64,000 bases of DNA, from contig NZ_JBLKNW010000001.1 in NCBI RefSeq assembly GCF_051414035.1, positions 1 through 64,000 of the forward strand. Direction: 5' to 3'. Every line of letters begins with the position of its first letter. Positions within the stretch are counted from its first letter, which is position 1. Source of the stretch: Halosimplex amylolyticum (GTDB lineage: Archaea; Halobacteriota; Halobacteria; Halobacteriales; Haloarculaceae). Shown here piece after piece: positions 17,985 to 27,601 of the stretch. A program made the position numbers and the translations under genes. The notes beneath the pieces are model-generated. The model had not been told where the DNA came from. It saw nothing but the letters and a program-made list of their open reading frames with translations, and did not search any database.

Positions 17985-20960
17985 ATGGCAACACACGACC
18001 ACGACTTCCAGGCGTTCAGGGCGGGCCAGCCCTACCGCGTCCCGGACGTCGACGAGTACGCGGACCTGGCAGGAGCCCTCCGTGACGCGGTCGCGGGCGA
18101 GGTCCGCTTCGACGAGTACAGCCAGGTCCTCTACGCGACCGACGGCAGTATCTACCAGGCTCGCCCGGCCGGCGTCGTCGTTCCCCGGTCGGTCGCCGAC
18201 GTCCGGGAGACCGTCCGTCTCGCGGGCGACCACGGCGTCCCCGTCCTCCCGCGCGGGGCCGGGTCCTCGCTGGCCGGGCAGACGGTCGGCCCCGGGTGCG
18301 TGGTCCTCGACTGCTCGAAGTACATGGACAGCGTTGTCTCCGTCGACCCCGACGCGCGCCGGGCGACGGTCCAGCCGGGGGTCGTCCAGGACGACCTGGA
18401 CGACCGACTGGCCGACCACGGCCTGCAGTTCGCGCCCGACCCGGCCTCGTCGAATCGCGCGACCGTCGGCGGCGGCATCGGGAACAACTCCACGGGCGCC
18501 CACTCCGTGCGCTACGGGATCACCGACGCCTACACCGAGGAGCTCGACGTCGTCCTGGCGGACGGGTCGCTGATCCACACGCGGGAGGTCGTCCTCGATA
18601 GCGAGGAGTGGGACGACATCGTCGGGAACGACGACCGCGAGGCCGACCTCTACCGGATTGTCCGGGAACTCGTCGAGACGAATCGGGAGGAGATCGACGC
18701 CCGCTACCCCGACCTCAAGCGGACCGTCTCGGGGTACAACCTCGACCGCGTGATCTACGAGAACGACGCCGGCGAGCGGGTGATCAACCTCTCGAAGCTG
18801 TTCGTCGGCGCCGAGGGGACGCTGGGCGTCGTCGTCGAGGCGACGGTGTCGCTGGTGAGCCGGCCCGAAACGACGGCGCTCGCGCTCTACTGCTTCGACG
18901 ACCTGCTGGACGCGATGCGGGCGGTCCCCGTGGCGCTCGAGTTCGACGTCAGCGCCGTCGAACTGATGGACGACGAGGTGTTCCGCCTGGCCCGGGAGTC
19001 GGGCGAGTTCGCGGCCTACGCCGAGCCGATCCCGGAACGCGCGGCTGCGGCGTTGCTCCTCGAGTTCGACTCCGAGCTCCACGACGACCTCGGGGCCGCC
19101 GTCGCCGAGACGAACCGGCGCTTTCGCGATCAGGGGCGCGCGTTCGACGTCGTCGAGGCCTACGACGAGAGCGCACAGGCGGACATCTGGAAGCTCCGGA
19201 AGGCCGCGATCCCCCTCCTGATGTCCCTGGAGGGCGACGCGAAACCCTATCCGTTCATCGAGGACGCGACGGTCCCGCCCGCGGACCTGGCCGAGTACGT
19301 CGGGCGCTTCGAGTCGATCCTCGACGACCACGACACGTCGGCCGCGTACTTCGCCCACGCCGGGAGCGGGACCCTGCACATCCGTCCGATCCTGACCCTC
19401 AAGGAGGGGGAGGGCATCGAGGCGATGCGGTCGATCGCCGACGACGTGACCGATCTCGTCGCCGAGTACCACGGGTCGTTCTCCGGCGAGCACGGCGACG
19501 GGCTGGCCCGCACGGAGTTCAATCCGAAGATGTACGGGCCGCAGCTCTGGGAGGCGTTCCGCGACCTGAAGACGGCGTTCGACCCCGACTGGCTGTTGAA
19601 CCCGGGGAAGGTCGTCTACCGCGAGGACGACCCGACGGACATGCGCGAGCACCTGCGCTACGGCGCCGACTACCAGTCGGTTGAGCCGAACGCGGAACTG
19701 GACTTCGCCGAGGAGGGGGGCTACAGCCACCTGGTCGAACTGTGCAACGGCTGCGGGACCTGCCGGCAGACCGACTCCGACACGATGTGTCCGACCTACC
19801 GCGCGTCGAGAGACGAGGCGGAGACGACGCGCGGGCGGGCGAACTTGCTTCGCGCGGCCATCAGCGGTGAACTCGACCGGGACGAGCTCTACTCCGAGCG
19901 CTTCCAGCGGGAGGTGCTCGACCTCTGCGTCGGCTGCAAGGGCTGTCTGAACGACTGCCCGACGGGCGTCGACCTGGCGAAACTCAAAGCCGAGACCAAA
20001 CACCAGTACCACCAGCGGGAGGGCGCGAGCCTGCGCGAGCGTCTGTTCGCGAACGTCGACCGCCTCGCGTCGCTGGGGAGCCGGCTCGCGCCGGTGTCGA
20101 ACGTCGCCCCGAGCCTGCCGGGCGCGCGAACCGTTGCGGCGAAGCTTCTCGGGGTCGCCCCCGAGCGCGACTTGCCCGAGTTTGCCGGCCAGTCCTTCGA
20201 ATCGTGGTTCGCCGCACGCGGGTCGCGCGTCGACCCCGGTGGCGCCGACCACCGCGTCGCGCTCGTTCCCGACACGTACACGAACTACGTCCACCCCGAG
20301 ATCGGCAAAGCCGCCGTCGCGGTGCTGGAGGCGGCGAACGTCCACGTCGCGGTTCCGGACGGACTCGCGCCGAGCGGCCGGGCGGCCGTCTCGCTGGGAT
20401 TCCTCGACCTGGCGCGCGAGCGCGCCGCACGGAACGTCGACGCGCTCGCGCCCCGCGTCACCGAGGGCTGGTCGGTCGTCTCCGTCGAACCCTCCGACGC
20501 CGTCGTGTTCCAGGACGAGTACCTGGACCTGCTCGACGGCGACGCGGTCGGAGCGGTGAGCGCCAACAGCTACGGCGTCTGCGAGTTCCTCGACACGCAC
20601 CGACTCGACGAGGCGATCCAGTTCGACGCCCCCGACGAGTCACTGGCGTACCACGGCCACTGCAACCAGAAGGCGCTCAACCGGGACCACCACGCCGTCG
20701 GCGTCCTGCGCCGGGCGGGCTACGAGGTGGACCCGCTGGACACGGGGTGTTGCGGCATGGCCGGGTCGTTCGGCTACGAGGCCGAACACTACGACCTCTC
20801 GCGAGCCATCGGGGAGATCCTCTTCGAGACGGTCGAGGACAGTCCCGCCGAGACGGTCGTCGCGCCGGGCGCATCCTGTCGCACGCAACTGGGCGACAGG
20901 CAGGGGGCCGAGCGGCCGCCGCACCCGGTCGAGAAGCTGGCGGCCGCCCTCGGCGAGTGA
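17985..20960 (+). CDS. FAD/Fe-S 2-hydroxyacid dehydrogenase (GlcD-GlcF type fusion, YdiJ-like)
   Basis: 991 residues. The N-terminal half is a VAO/PCMH flavoprotein: RGAGSSLAGQTVGPG for FAD binding, NRATVGGGIGNNSTGAHS, and a GlcD-type C-terminal domain with HAGSGTLHIRPI and GEHGDGLARTEF. The second half has two 4Fe-4S clusters (CNGCGTCRQTDSDTMCP and CVGCKGCLNDCPTGVD) followed by a CCG cysteine-rich domain ending CCGMAGSFGYEAEHYDLS. Bacterial YdiJ-type fusions oxidise D-2-hydroxyglutarate, and separate GlcD/GlcF oxidise glycolate. The next gene, a glyoxylate-type aminotransferase 73 bp downstream, makes glycolate a good candidate, which is inference. Confidence 0.93.
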   Translation: MATHDHDFQAFRAGQPYRVPDVDEYADLAGALRDAVAGEVRFDEYSQVLYATDGSIYQARPAGVVVPRSVADVRETVRLAGDHGVPVLPRGAGSSLAGQTVGPGCVVLDCSKYMDSVVSVDPDARRATVQPGVVQDDLDDRLADHGLQFAPDPASSNRATVGGGIGNNSTGAHSVRYGITDAYTEELDVVLADGSLIHTREVVLDSEEWDDIVGNDDREADLYRIVRELVETNREEIDARYPDLKRTVSGYNLDRVIYENDAGERVINLSKLFVGAEGTLGVVVEATVSLVSRPETTALALYCFDDLLDAMRAVPVALEFDVSAVELMDDEVFRLARESGEFAAYAEPIPERAAAALLLEFDSELHDDLGAAVAETNRRFRDQGRAFDVVEAYDESAQADIWKLRKAAIPLLMSLEGDAKPYPFIEDATVPPADLAEYVGRFESILDDHDTSAAYFAHAGSGTLHIRPILTLKEGEGIEAMRSIADDVTDLVAEYHGSFSGEHGDGLARTEFNPKMYGPQLWEAFRDLKTAFDPDWLLNPGKVVYREDDPTDMREHLRYGADYQSVEPNAELDFAEEGGYSHLVELCNGCGTCRQTDSDTMCPTYRASRDEAETTRGRANLLRAAISGELDRDELYSERFQREVLDLCVGCKGCLNDCPTGVDLAKLKAETKHQYHQREGASLRERLFANVDRLASLGSRLAPVSNVAPSLPGARTVAAKLLGVAPERDLPEFAGQSFESWFAARGSRVDPGGADHRVALVPDTYTNYVHPEIGKAAVAVLEAANVHVAVPDGLAPSGRAAVSLGFLDLARERAARNVDALAPRVTEGWSVVSVEPSDAVVFQDEYLDLLDGDAVGAVSANSYGVCEFLDTHRLDEAIQFDAPDESLAYHGHCNQKALNRDHHAVGVLRRAGYEVDPLDTGCCGMAGSFGYEAEHYDLSRAIGEILFETVEDSPAETVVAPGASCRTQLGDRQGAERPPHPVEKLAAALGE

Positions 20961-20996
20961 CGCTCCCGCCGCGTTCGGCGGAGCAGCGTCGGCGCT

Positions 20997-21012
20997 CCCG
21001 TAGCTTTTTGCC
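20997..21012 (+). promoter_or_regulatory. TATA-like element upstream of the aminotransferase
   Basis: The T-rich element TAGCTTTTTG at 21001-21010 lies about 27 bp upstream of the ATG at 21034, the distance expected for a leaderless haloarchaeal transcript. Confidence 0.4.
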
Positions 21013-21033
21013 CTCCTGCCCGGGATGGAGGGT

Positions 21034-22221
21034 ATGTCCGACGCACCAGCAGTCGGCGAACTGACGCCGCCGGACCGAACGCTGATGGGTCCCGGACCGA
21101 GCGACGTCCACCCGCGCGTACTCCGGGCGATGAGCACGCCCCTCGTGGGCCACCTCGACCCCTCGTTCATCGAGATCATGAACGAGGTGCAGGAACTCAT
21201 GCGCTACACGTTCCGGACCGACAACGAGTGGACCATCCCCGTCTCGGGGACGGGGTCGGCCGCGATGGAGGCCGCCATCGGCAACGTGGTCGAACCGGGT
21301 GACACCATGCTCGTCCCCACCAACGGCTACTTCGGCGGCCGCATGGCCAGCATGGCCGAGCGCGCCGGCGGCGAGGTCGTCGAGGTCGACGCCCCGTGGG
21401 GCGAACCGCTGGCCGTCGCCGACGTCGAGACCGCCGTCCGCGAGCACGAGCCCGACGTGTTCGGCTTCGTCCACGCCGAGACGAGCACGGGCGTCCGCCA
21501 GCCGGCGGTTCCGGAACTGACGGAGGTCGCGCACGAGCACGGCGCCTACGTGATCGCCGACTGCGTCACCTCGCTCGGCGGGGTCGAACTCCGCGTCGAC
21601 GAGTGGGACGTCGACGTCGCCTACGCGGGGCCCCAGAAGTGCCTCTCCTGTCCGCCGGGCGCGAGCCCGCTCACGCTCAACGACCGCGCGATGGAGAAGG
21701 TGCTCTCCCGGGAGGAGCAGGCGCGGTCGTGGTACCTCGACATCTCCCTGCTCGAGGGGTACTGGGGCGAGGAACGGGCCTACCACCACACCGCCCCGAT
21801 CACGAACGTCTACGCCATGCGCGAGGCGCTCCGCCTCGTCGCCGAGGAGGGCATCGAGGATCGCTGGCAGCGCCATCGCGACGTCGCTGGCGCGCTCAAG
21901 GCCGGCGTCGAGGCGATGGGCCTGGAGATGAACGCTCCCGACGAGTACTGGCTGCCGAGCCTCAACGCCGTGCGCGTCCCCGACGGCGTCGACGACGGGG
22001 CGGTCATCTCCTCGTTGCTCGACGAATACGATCTCGAGATCGCCGGCGGCCTCGGCGCCCTCTCCGGCGACGTCTGGCGGATCGGGTGCATGGGCTACTC
22101 CGCGCGCCCGAAGAACGTGAGCTACCTGCTCGCCGCACTGGGCGACGTCTTGACCTCCCGGGACGCCGACGTCGACGTCGACGCCGGCCTCGCGGCGATG
22201 AGCGACGCGTTCGGCGCGTAG
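21034..22221 (+). CDS. Alanine/serine-glyoxylate aminotransferase family protein
   Basis: 395 residues from ATG 21034 (MSDAPAVGEL). A class V PLP aminotransferase: MGPGPSDVHPRVLRAMSTPLVGHLDP near the N terminus, SGTGSAAMEAA for phosphate binding, DCVTSLGGVELRVDEWDVDVAYAGPQKCLSCPPG with the PLP lysine in GPQKCLS. Members convert glyoxylate plus alanine or serine to glycine. Lying behind a glycolate/2-hydroxyacid dehydrogenase, it would complete a glycolate-to-glycine route (inference). Confidence 0.92.
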   Translation: MSDAPAVGELTPPDRTLMGPGPSDVHPRVLRAMSTPLVGHLDPSFIEIMNEVQELMRYTFRTDNEWTIPVSGTGSAAMEAAIGNVVEPGDTMLVPTNGYFGGRMASMAERAGGEVVEVDAPWGEPLAVADVETAVREHEPDVFGFVHAETSTGVRQPAVPELTEVAHEHGAYVIADCVTSLGGVELRVDEWDVDVAYAGPQKCLSCPPGASPLTLNDRAMEKVLSREEQARSWYLDISLLEGYWGEERAYHHTAPITNVYAMREALRLVAEEGIEDRWQRHRDVAGALKAGVEAMGLEMNAPDEYWLPSLNAVRVPDGVDDGAVISSLLDEYDLEIAGGLGALSGDVWRIGCMGYSARPKNVSYLLAALGDVLTSRDADVDVDAGLAAMSDAFGA

Positions 22222-22267
22222 GCGATACCGCCCGCTCCGCGAGGGTCCGTAATCAGGGTTCCGTCAG

Positions 22268-22342
22268 GGCACGTGCTCGACGCGTCACCCGGTCCGGCCC
22301 GTGCCAGAAACGTCGCCCGGTCCGGGCCCGTGCTCGACGCGC
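22268..22342. repeat. Imperfect direct repeats with hairpin potential
   Basis: CGTGCTCGACGCG occurs at 22272-22284 and again at 22329-22341, and a CCCGGTCCGG(G)CCCGTGC element occurs twice between. The segment can also fold through GGCACG/CGTGCC. It lies between converging genes and may act as a terminator. Confidence 0.5.
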
Positions 22343-22361
22343 CCGCTGCCCCCACTGCACC

Positions 22362-22817
22362 TCACGCCGGTGGGAGATGCGCGACTCGGAACCAGAACTG
22401 ATCGATCGCTTCGGCGAGCGCCTCGAACGACGCTGGGTCGGACGGTTTCTGCACGTACGCGTTCGCGTGCAGTTCGTAGGCCTGGACGACGTCTTCCGCA
22501 ACGGCGGACGCCGTCACGACGAGGACCGGGATCTGCCGCAGTTCCGGCCGGTCGTCCAGCTCCGTGAGGACAGCCACCCCGTCCGGATCCGAGAGGTGGA
22601 GGTCGAGGAGGATGAGATCCGGACGCGGCGCGTCGGCGTACTCGCCCCGCTGGTGCAGGAAGTCGAGCGCCGAGGCCCCGTCATCGACGACGTGGACGCT
22701 CTCTGTCGTTTCTGTGGCCTCGAACGCGTCGACAAACGGTGTGACCTCCTCGGGTTCCGGTTCGAGAAGCAGGAGGTCGTGCGTCCGACTCCGGTCGCGT
22801 GCGGTAGATAGCGTCAC
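22362..22817 (-). CDS. Single-domain response regulator
   Basis: 151 residues from GTG 22817. A receiver domain with no output domain: LILLDLHLSDPDG with phospho-acceptor D72, VLVVTASA for the conserved Thr/Ser, and YVQKPSDP with K124. Haloarchaeal stand-alone receivers of this kind work with sensor kinases; the nearest one is the histidine kinase at 27602, but they are not adjacent. The in-frame ATG at 23042 would add 75 basic residues without family resemblance. Confidence 0.88.
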   Translation of the reverse strand: MTLSTARDRSRTHDLLLLEPEPEEVTPFVDAFEATETTESVHVVDDGASALDFLHQRGEYADAPRPDLILLDLHLSDPDGVAVLTELDDRPELRQIPVLVVTASAVAEDVVQAYELHANAYVQKPSDPASFEALAEAIDQFWFRVAHLPPA

Positions 22818-23317
22818 AGTAGCGAGTTTCGTTGCTGTAGAGTACTCGGTTCGACGAATAAGGATGCGCCCTAAGATATTTGGATTCGGGAGGTCCCGCC
22901 CGCGGAGCGGTGACGCCGGACCCCAACCGACGACGTCTGGGCCGCCACCGACCGAATCCGGGGCGTCGTCGCTCGGCCGTACGAGAAACCGGACCTGCGT
23001 CGAGAGACGGACCGATCCACGCCGCAGTAGCCAGCATCTCACCCGAACTGCCGGCCCGCTTCGCGACGGCGAATTCGACCATCGGGGTGGCGACGAGGGC
23101 CGCGGCGTGCCGGGGCCGACCTCGACGGCAACCGGCGAACAGTCGGCTTCCCGAGAGCCTGATCAGGCGGTTCGGGATCGAACGGTACCGGCCCGACCGC
23201 GTCGGTCGAATCGTCGACGACGACACGTCCAGACGGGGTTCGGGCACCGGTTTCACTTTCACTCCGGTAGGCTGGCCTCTATGTAGGGACGGACCCTCGA
23301 ACGTACCAGTGAGAGCG
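22818..23317. other. Intergenic region without a supported gene
   Basis: 500 bp. AT-rich elements at 22855-22885 (minus sense) probably form the promoter of the response regulator. The remaining sequence is open in several frames but without motifs. Confidence 0.45.
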
Positions 23318-23371
23318 ATGGCAGGGAGCGACTCACGTTCCCTGGCCGCTCTCGCGGGAGGCTACGAATGA
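23318..23371 (+). CDS. Mini-ORF overlapping the start of a zinc-ribbon gene
   Basis: 17 codons starting ATG (MAGSDSRSLAALAGGYE), its TGA overlapping the ATG of the following zinc-ribbon gene as ATGA. It could be a leader peptide coupling translation, or chance. Confidence 0.3.
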   Translation: MAGSDSRSLAALAGGYE

Positions 23372-23523
23372 CTGTGCACGGATCGTCACGGCTCGGCGTC
23401 TGCCCGGTCTGCGACGAGGACTTGCTGGCTCGGCACGTCCTGATCAGGTACGAGACCGAGTCGGGCGACCGAGAAGCCTGGGCCGAGTGTCCGGACTGTC
23501 GCGGAGTGGTCCATCCGCGATGA
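23368..23523 (+). CDS. Small zinc-ribbon protein
   Basis: 51 residues. CPVCDEDLLARHVLIRYE and ECPDCRGVVHPR give two CXXC knuckles of a zinc ribbon. Its stop overlaps the ATG of a second zinc-ribbon gene as ATGA. Function unknown; the paired arrangement suggests the two act together. Confidence 0.7.
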   Translation: MTVHGSSRLGVCPVCDEDLLARHVLIRYETESGDREAWAECPDCRGVVHPR

Positions 23524-23672
23524 GCCGGTCGCTCCTCGACGGGGTGAAGCGGCTGCTGACCCCGTCGAACGCGGTCGTGGTCGAGTGCAGACGATGCGGG
23601 ACGTCGCTCGACGAGGGGACGGAGACGTGTCCCGAGTGCGGCAGTGAGGACTTCAGCCGGTACGAGTTCTGA
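23520..23672 (+). CDS. Small zinc-ribbon protein
   Basis: 50 residues. CRRCGTSLDEGTETCPECGSEDFSRYEF has two CXXC/CXXCG knuckles, typical of short haloarchaeal zinc-finger proteins. Translationally coupled to the preceding zinc-ribbon gene. No specific function can be assigned. Confidence 0.75.
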   Translation: MSRSLLDGVKRLLTPSNAVVVECRRCGTSLDEGTETCPECGSEDFSRYEF

Positions 23673-23726
23673 GTGGCGACCGGGAGGCAGCTACAGCGCC
23701 GCCCTCGCTCGCATCGAGCACAGAAC

Positions 23727-23735
23727 AGTTATTGG
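23727..23735 (+). promoter_or_regulatory. TATA-like element upstream of the RecQ-like gene
   Basis: AGTTATTGG, about 27 bp upstream of the GTG start at 23758, consistent with a leaderless transcript. Confidence 0.4.
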
Positions 23736-23757
23736 TCGCGGCGGGTAGGAGACGGGT

Positions 23758-25842
23758 GTGAACTCGGACTCCGGTACAGCGACGCGAGCGCAGGCTCGAC
23801 GACTCCTCGAACGGAGCATCGGTCCGGACGCGGAGTTCCGCCCTCAGCAGTGGGAATCGATAGACCGGCTGGTCAACGAGAAGGGACGACTGTTGCTCGT
23901 CCAGCGGACCGGGTGGGGCAAGAGCACGGTCTACTTCATCGCGACCAAACTGCTGCGGGAGCGGGGCGAGGGGCCGACGCTGATCGTCAGTCCGCTGCTG
24001 GCGCTGATGCACAACCAGATCCAGGACGCGGAGCGGCAACTGGGGCTGGAGGCCCGGACGATCCACTCGAACAACACCGACGAGTGGGACGAAGCCAAAC
24101 GGAGCGTCGTCGACGGCGACTGCGACGTCCTGTTGATCTCGCCCGAACGGCTCGCAAACCAGGAGTTCCGGGAGGACGTGCTGCTGGAGATGGACGCGGA
24201 GTTCGGCCTGCTCGTCGTCGACGAGGCCCACTGCATCTCCGACTGGGGCCACGACTTCCGACCGGACTACCGCCGGATCAAACGGATCCTGCGGGAGTTC
24301 CCGGACCACGTCCCCGTCGCGGCGACGACCGCGACGGCGAACGACCGCGTCGTCGCGGACGTGACCGAACAGGTGCCCGACCTGCGGGTCGTCCGCGGCG
24401 ACCTCGTCAGGGAGTCGCTGCGCATCCAGACCGTCGAGATCGACTCGCGGGCCGAGCGACTCGCCTGGCTCGCGGAGACCCTCCCGGAACTCCCCTCGGC
24501 GGGGATCGTCTATTGCCTTACCACCGACGACGTGGAGATCGTCGCGGACTGGCTGGCCCAGCGCGGCCTCGCGGTCGAGCCGTATCACGGCGGGATGGAC
24601 GGCGACCGGCGGCGCGAACTCGAACAGCGGCTGCTGGCCAACGACGTCGACGGACTGGTGGCGACGAACGCCCTCGGGATGGGGTTCAACAAACCCGACC
24701 TCGGCTGGGTCGTCCACTTCCAGCGCCCGCCGAACCTCATCCGGTACTACCAGGAGATCGGCCGCGCGGGGCGGGGCCTCGACGAAGCGTTCGCGGTCGT
24801 CCTCTCGGGCGAGGAAGACGACGACGTCGCCGAGTTCTTCATCGAACAGGCGTTCCCCGACCCCTCCGATTTCGAGACCGTCCTGGAGACCGTCGCCGCG
24901 AGCGACGAACCGCTGTACAAGTACGAGATCCTCAAACGCGCGAACGTCTCGTGGAAGGCCGCCTCGAAGTGCCTGAACATCCTGCAGGTGGACAACGCCG
25001 TGATCCGGGTCGACGACGGGTTCGTGCGGACGGGCAAAGACTGGACCGACGACCGCGAGCGCATCGAGTCGATCACGGACCACCGCTGGGAGGAGCTCGC
25101 CCAGATTCAGGAGTTCGTCGAGACGGACGCCTGCCTGACGAAGTTCGTCGACGACGTGCTCGACGGGTCGCTGAACTCGCCGTGCGGTCGGTGCGCGAAC
25201 TGCGCCGGTGACTTCCTGCCGGCCTCGCCTCGGGACGACGACCTCGTGGAGGCGGCCGTCGAGCACTATCGCGCCGAATCGTGGGACGAGATCTCGGCGC
25301 GGTACTACGATCCCCAGCGCGGCGACGGCCGCTCGAAGATCGCCGAGTCCCGCAAGCCGGAGGACGGCCGCGTCCTCTGCACGTACGGCGATCCCGGGCT
25401 CGGCGGACTCGTCCGCGACGACTACGAGAGCGAGAGCGCCTACAGCGACGAGCTGGTCGACGCGTCGGTCGAACACGTGGAGGACGTCTGGGACCCGGCG
25501 CCCGCACCGACGTGGGTGACGGCCGTCCCGTCGCTGTCCGAGACCGACCGGGTGACGGATCTCGCGAAACGGATCGCGGACGGGCTCGGCCTCCCCTACG
25601 CGGGGGCGCTCCGGAAGGTCGAACCGACCGCCCCGGACGGGGAACTGGCGAACTCCTACCAGAAGCGATGGGACGTCGAGGGCGTCTTCGAGGTGACGGA
25701 GTCGGTTCGATCCGAGCCGGTCCTCCTGGTCGACGAGACGGTCGATACACGCTGGACGCTCACGGAGGCCGCGATGACGCTTCGAGACGGCGACAGCGGC
25801 GTCGTCTACCCGTTCGCCCTGGCCGAGCGGACCAGTTGGTAG
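23758..25842 (+). CDS. RecQ-like ATP-dependent DNA helicase
   Basis: 694 residues. Superfamily 2 helicase: Walker A TGWGKS at 51-56, DEAHCISDWGHDFRP (DEAH 155-158, with the RecQ-type extension), TATAN for motif III and ALGMGFNKPDLGWVVHFQRPPNLIRYYQEIGRAGRG for motifs V-VI. A cysteine-rich CGRCANC follows near residue 480, a shortened relative of the RecQ zinc-binding region. The C-terminal ~200 residues contain VEHVEDVWDPAPAPTWVTAVPS and a phosphoribosyltransferase-like stretch seen in some prokaryotic RecQ-like helicases. Likely role: unwinding DNA in repair or recombination. Confidence 0.93.
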   Translation: MNSDSGTATRAQARRLLERSIGPDAEFRPQQWESIDRLVNEKGRLLLVQRTGWGKSTVYFIATKLLRERGEGPTLIVSPLLALMHNQIQDAERQLGLEARTIHSNNTDEWDEAKRSVVDGDCDVLLISPERLANQEFREDVLLEMDAEFGLLVVDEAHCISDWGHDFRPDYRRIKRILREFPDHVPVAATTATANDRVVADVTEQVPDLRVVRGDLVRESLRIQTVEIDSRAERLAWLAETLPELPSAGIVYCLTTDDVEIVADWLAQRGLAVEPYHGGMDGDRRRELEQRLLANDVDGLVATNALGMGFNKPDLGWVVHFQRPPNLIRYYQEIGRAGRGLDEAFAVVLSGEEDDDVAEFFIEQAFPDPSDFETVLETVAASDEPLYKYEILKRANVSWKAASKCLNILQVDNAVIRVDDGFVRTGKDWTDDRERIESITDHRWEELAQIQEFVETDACLTKFVDDVLDGSLNSPCGRCANCAGDFLPASPRDDDLVEAAVEHYRAESWDEISARYYDPQRGDGRSKIAESRKPEDGRVLCTYGDPGLGGLVRDDYESESAYSDELVDASVEHVEDVWDPAPAPTWVTAVPSLSETDRVTDLAKRIADGLGLPYAGALRKVEPTAPDGELANSYQKRWDVEGVFEVTESVRSEPVLLVDETVDTRWTLTEAAMTLRDGDSGVVYPFALAERTSW

Positions 25843-25939
25843 CGGGCGGCGCGTGAGTTCACAGGGTGCCGTTACTACCCGATCTTTCGAGCGAATCTGG
25901 TACTGTCCAGTGGCCAGACGCTGGAGACGCCGCTGACCC

Positions 25940-26000
25940 GCGGCGACGTTGATCGGGCCTTATACACAATTATATTCTCCTTACCATTAATATTTATCCG
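25940..26000 (+). promoter_or_regulatory. AT-rich promoter of the zinc-ribbon/gdh genes
   Basis: A strikingly AT-rich tract in GC-rich surroundings, with TATTTAT at 25991-25997 placed 24-30 bp before the ATG at 26021; fits a strong leaderless promoter. Confidence 0.55.
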
Positions 26001-26020
26001 TGGCGCTACAAGCGGGTGAC

Positions 26021-26176
26021 ATGCCCCACGGCCAGGACGTCGAACACGAGAACGACCCGACCGAAGCGTCGAATTACGAGTGTCTGCAGTGCGGCGACAT
26101 CGTGGAATCGGACTCGCACCCGGGCGCCTGTGACTGCGGCGGCGACTTCCAGAACCGGGCGAAGTCGCTCGAATAG
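26021..26176 (+). CDS. Rubrerythrin-like zinc-ribbon protein
   Basis: 51 residues. YECLQCGDIVESDSHPGACDCGGDFQNR has a CXXCG knuckle and a CXCGG knuckle, the form annotated as rubrerythrin-like domain in haloarchaea. It lies 21 bp upstream of a glutamate dehydrogenase gene and may share its transcript. Confidence 0.8.
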   Translation: MPHGQDVEHENDPTEASNYECLQCGDIVESDSHPGACDCGGDFQNRAKSLE

Positions 26177-26197
26177 CCCTCCGCCTTCACTCACATT

Positions 26198-27493
26198 ATG
26201 GTCTCAGAGACGACAGCGACAGCGGAGGATACGGAATCACAGCCGACCGAACTACCGGAGACGGCCCTGGAGACCGCGCGCCACCAGCTCAACCAGGCGG
26301 CGTCGATCATCGACGTCGACCCCAACGTCGTCGAGCGACTCAACTACCCCGCGGCCGTTCACGAGGTGACGATCCCGCTCGAACGGGACGACGGCACGGT
26401 CGAGATGTATCAGGGATTCCGCGCCCAGCACGACAGCGTCCGCGGCCCGTACAAGGGCGGTCTCCGGTATCACCCGGAGGTCTCCCGCGAGGAGTGCATC
26501 GGCCTGGCGATGTGGATGACCTGGAAGTGCGCGGTGATGGACATCCCCTTCGGCGGCGCGAAGGGCGGGATCGTGGTCGATCCGAAAGATCTGAGCGCCG
26601 CCGAAACCGAGCGGCTGACGCGCCGGTTCGCCAACGAGATCCGCAACATCATCGGACCGATGACGGACATTCCGGCGCCAGACATGGGGACCGGCGCCCA
26701 GACGATGGCGTGGATCATGGACGCCTACAGCGTCCAGGAAGCCGAGACCACCCCCGGGGTCGTGACCGGGAAACCGCCAGTCATCGGCGGGAGCAAGGGC
26801 CGCGAGGAAGCGCCCGGCCGCAGCGTGGCCATCATCAGCCGGGAAGTCCTCGAGTACTACGACTACCCGCTCGAGGACGCCACTGTCGCAGTCCAGGGCT
26901 TCGGGAGCGTGGGCGCGAACGCGGCGCGCCTGCTCGACGACTGGGGCGCGACGGTGGTCGCCGTGAGCGACGTGAACGGTGCCGCCTACGATCCCGGCGG
27001 CCTCGACACGCGAGCGATCCCGTCCCACGACGAAGAGCCCGAGGCCGTGACCACCGACGCCGACGAGACGATCAGCAACGAGGCCGTCCTCGAACTCGAC
27101 GTCGACCTCCTCGTCCCCGCGGCGGTCGGGAACGTCATCACGGAGGACAACGTCGCCGACGTCCAGGCCGACCTGATCGTAGAGGGGGCCAACGGCCCCA
27201 CCACGTTCACCGCGGACTCGATCCTCGACGACCGCGGCGTGCGAGTGATCCCGGACATCCTGGCCAACGCGGGCGGCGTGACGGTCAGCTACTTCGAGTG
27301 GCTCCAGGACATCAACCGGCGGGCGTGGTCGCGCGAACGAGTCAACGAGGAACTCGAGACCGAGATGCTCGCCGCGTGGGACGCCGTCCGTCAGGAGGTC
27401 GAGACCCACGACGTGTCGTGGCGCGACGGGGCGTACATCGTCGCACTGTCGCGGATCGCCGAAGCGCACGGGAGCCGCGGTCTCTGGCCGTGA
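26198..27493 (+). CDS. gdhB: Glutamate dehydrogenase
   Basis: 431 residues, the usual length for hexameric enzymes. GLRYHPEVSREECIGLAMWMTWKCAVMDIPFGGAKGG contains the substrate-binding and catalytic lysines, PDMGTGAQTMAWIMDAYS follows, and VAVQGFGSVGANAARLL is the Rossmann cofactor motif. Catalyses reversible oxidative deamination of glutamate to 2-oxoglutarate and ammonia. Whether NAD or NADP is used, and which paralogue this is, cannot be decided here, so the gene symbol is tentative. Confidence 0.95.
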   Translation: MVSETTATAEDTESQPTELPETALETARHQLNQAASIIDVDPNVVERLNYPAAVHEVTIPLERDDGTVEMYQGFRAQHDSVRGPYKGGLRYHPEVSREECIGLAMWMTWKCAVMDIPFGGAKGGIVVDPKDLSAAETERLTRRFANEIRNIIGPMTDIPAPDMGTGAQTMAWIMDAYSVQEAETTPGVVTGKPPVIGGSKGREEAPGRSVAIISREVLEYYDYPLEDATVAVQGFGSVGANAARLLDDWGATVVAVSDVNGAAYDPGGLDTRAIPSHDEEPEAVTTDADETISNEAVLELDVDLLVPAAVGNVITEDNVADVQADLIVEGANGPTTFTADSILDDRGVRVIPDILANAGGVTVSYFEWLQDINRRAWSRERVNEELETEMLAAWDAVRQEVETHDVSWRDGAYIVALSRIAEAHGSRGLWP

Positions 27494-27569
27494 TCCTCCG
27501 TCGGAACGGCGCTACCGGTGACGCGCGAGAAGCGAATCGGCGGTCTGCATTCCAACAATCGGGCCCGTG

Positions 27570-27580
27570 ATTATTTAATC
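27570..27580 (+). promoter_or_regulatory. TATA element of the histidine kinase gene
   Basis: ATTATTTAATC lies about 25 bp upstream of the GTG start at 27602; a leaderless promoter layout. Confidence 0.5.
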
Positions 27581-27601
27581 ACCTTCGCTGTGTAGTACAC
27601 T

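Noticed and set aside
17952..20600. A very long open frame antisense to the FAD/Fe-S dehydrogenase
   Set aside because: GC-rich haloarchaeal DNA gives few stop codons in antisense frames. The plus-strand frame has all family motifs, while the antisense product has none and a basic, Arg-rich or Val/Asp-repetitive composition without similarity.
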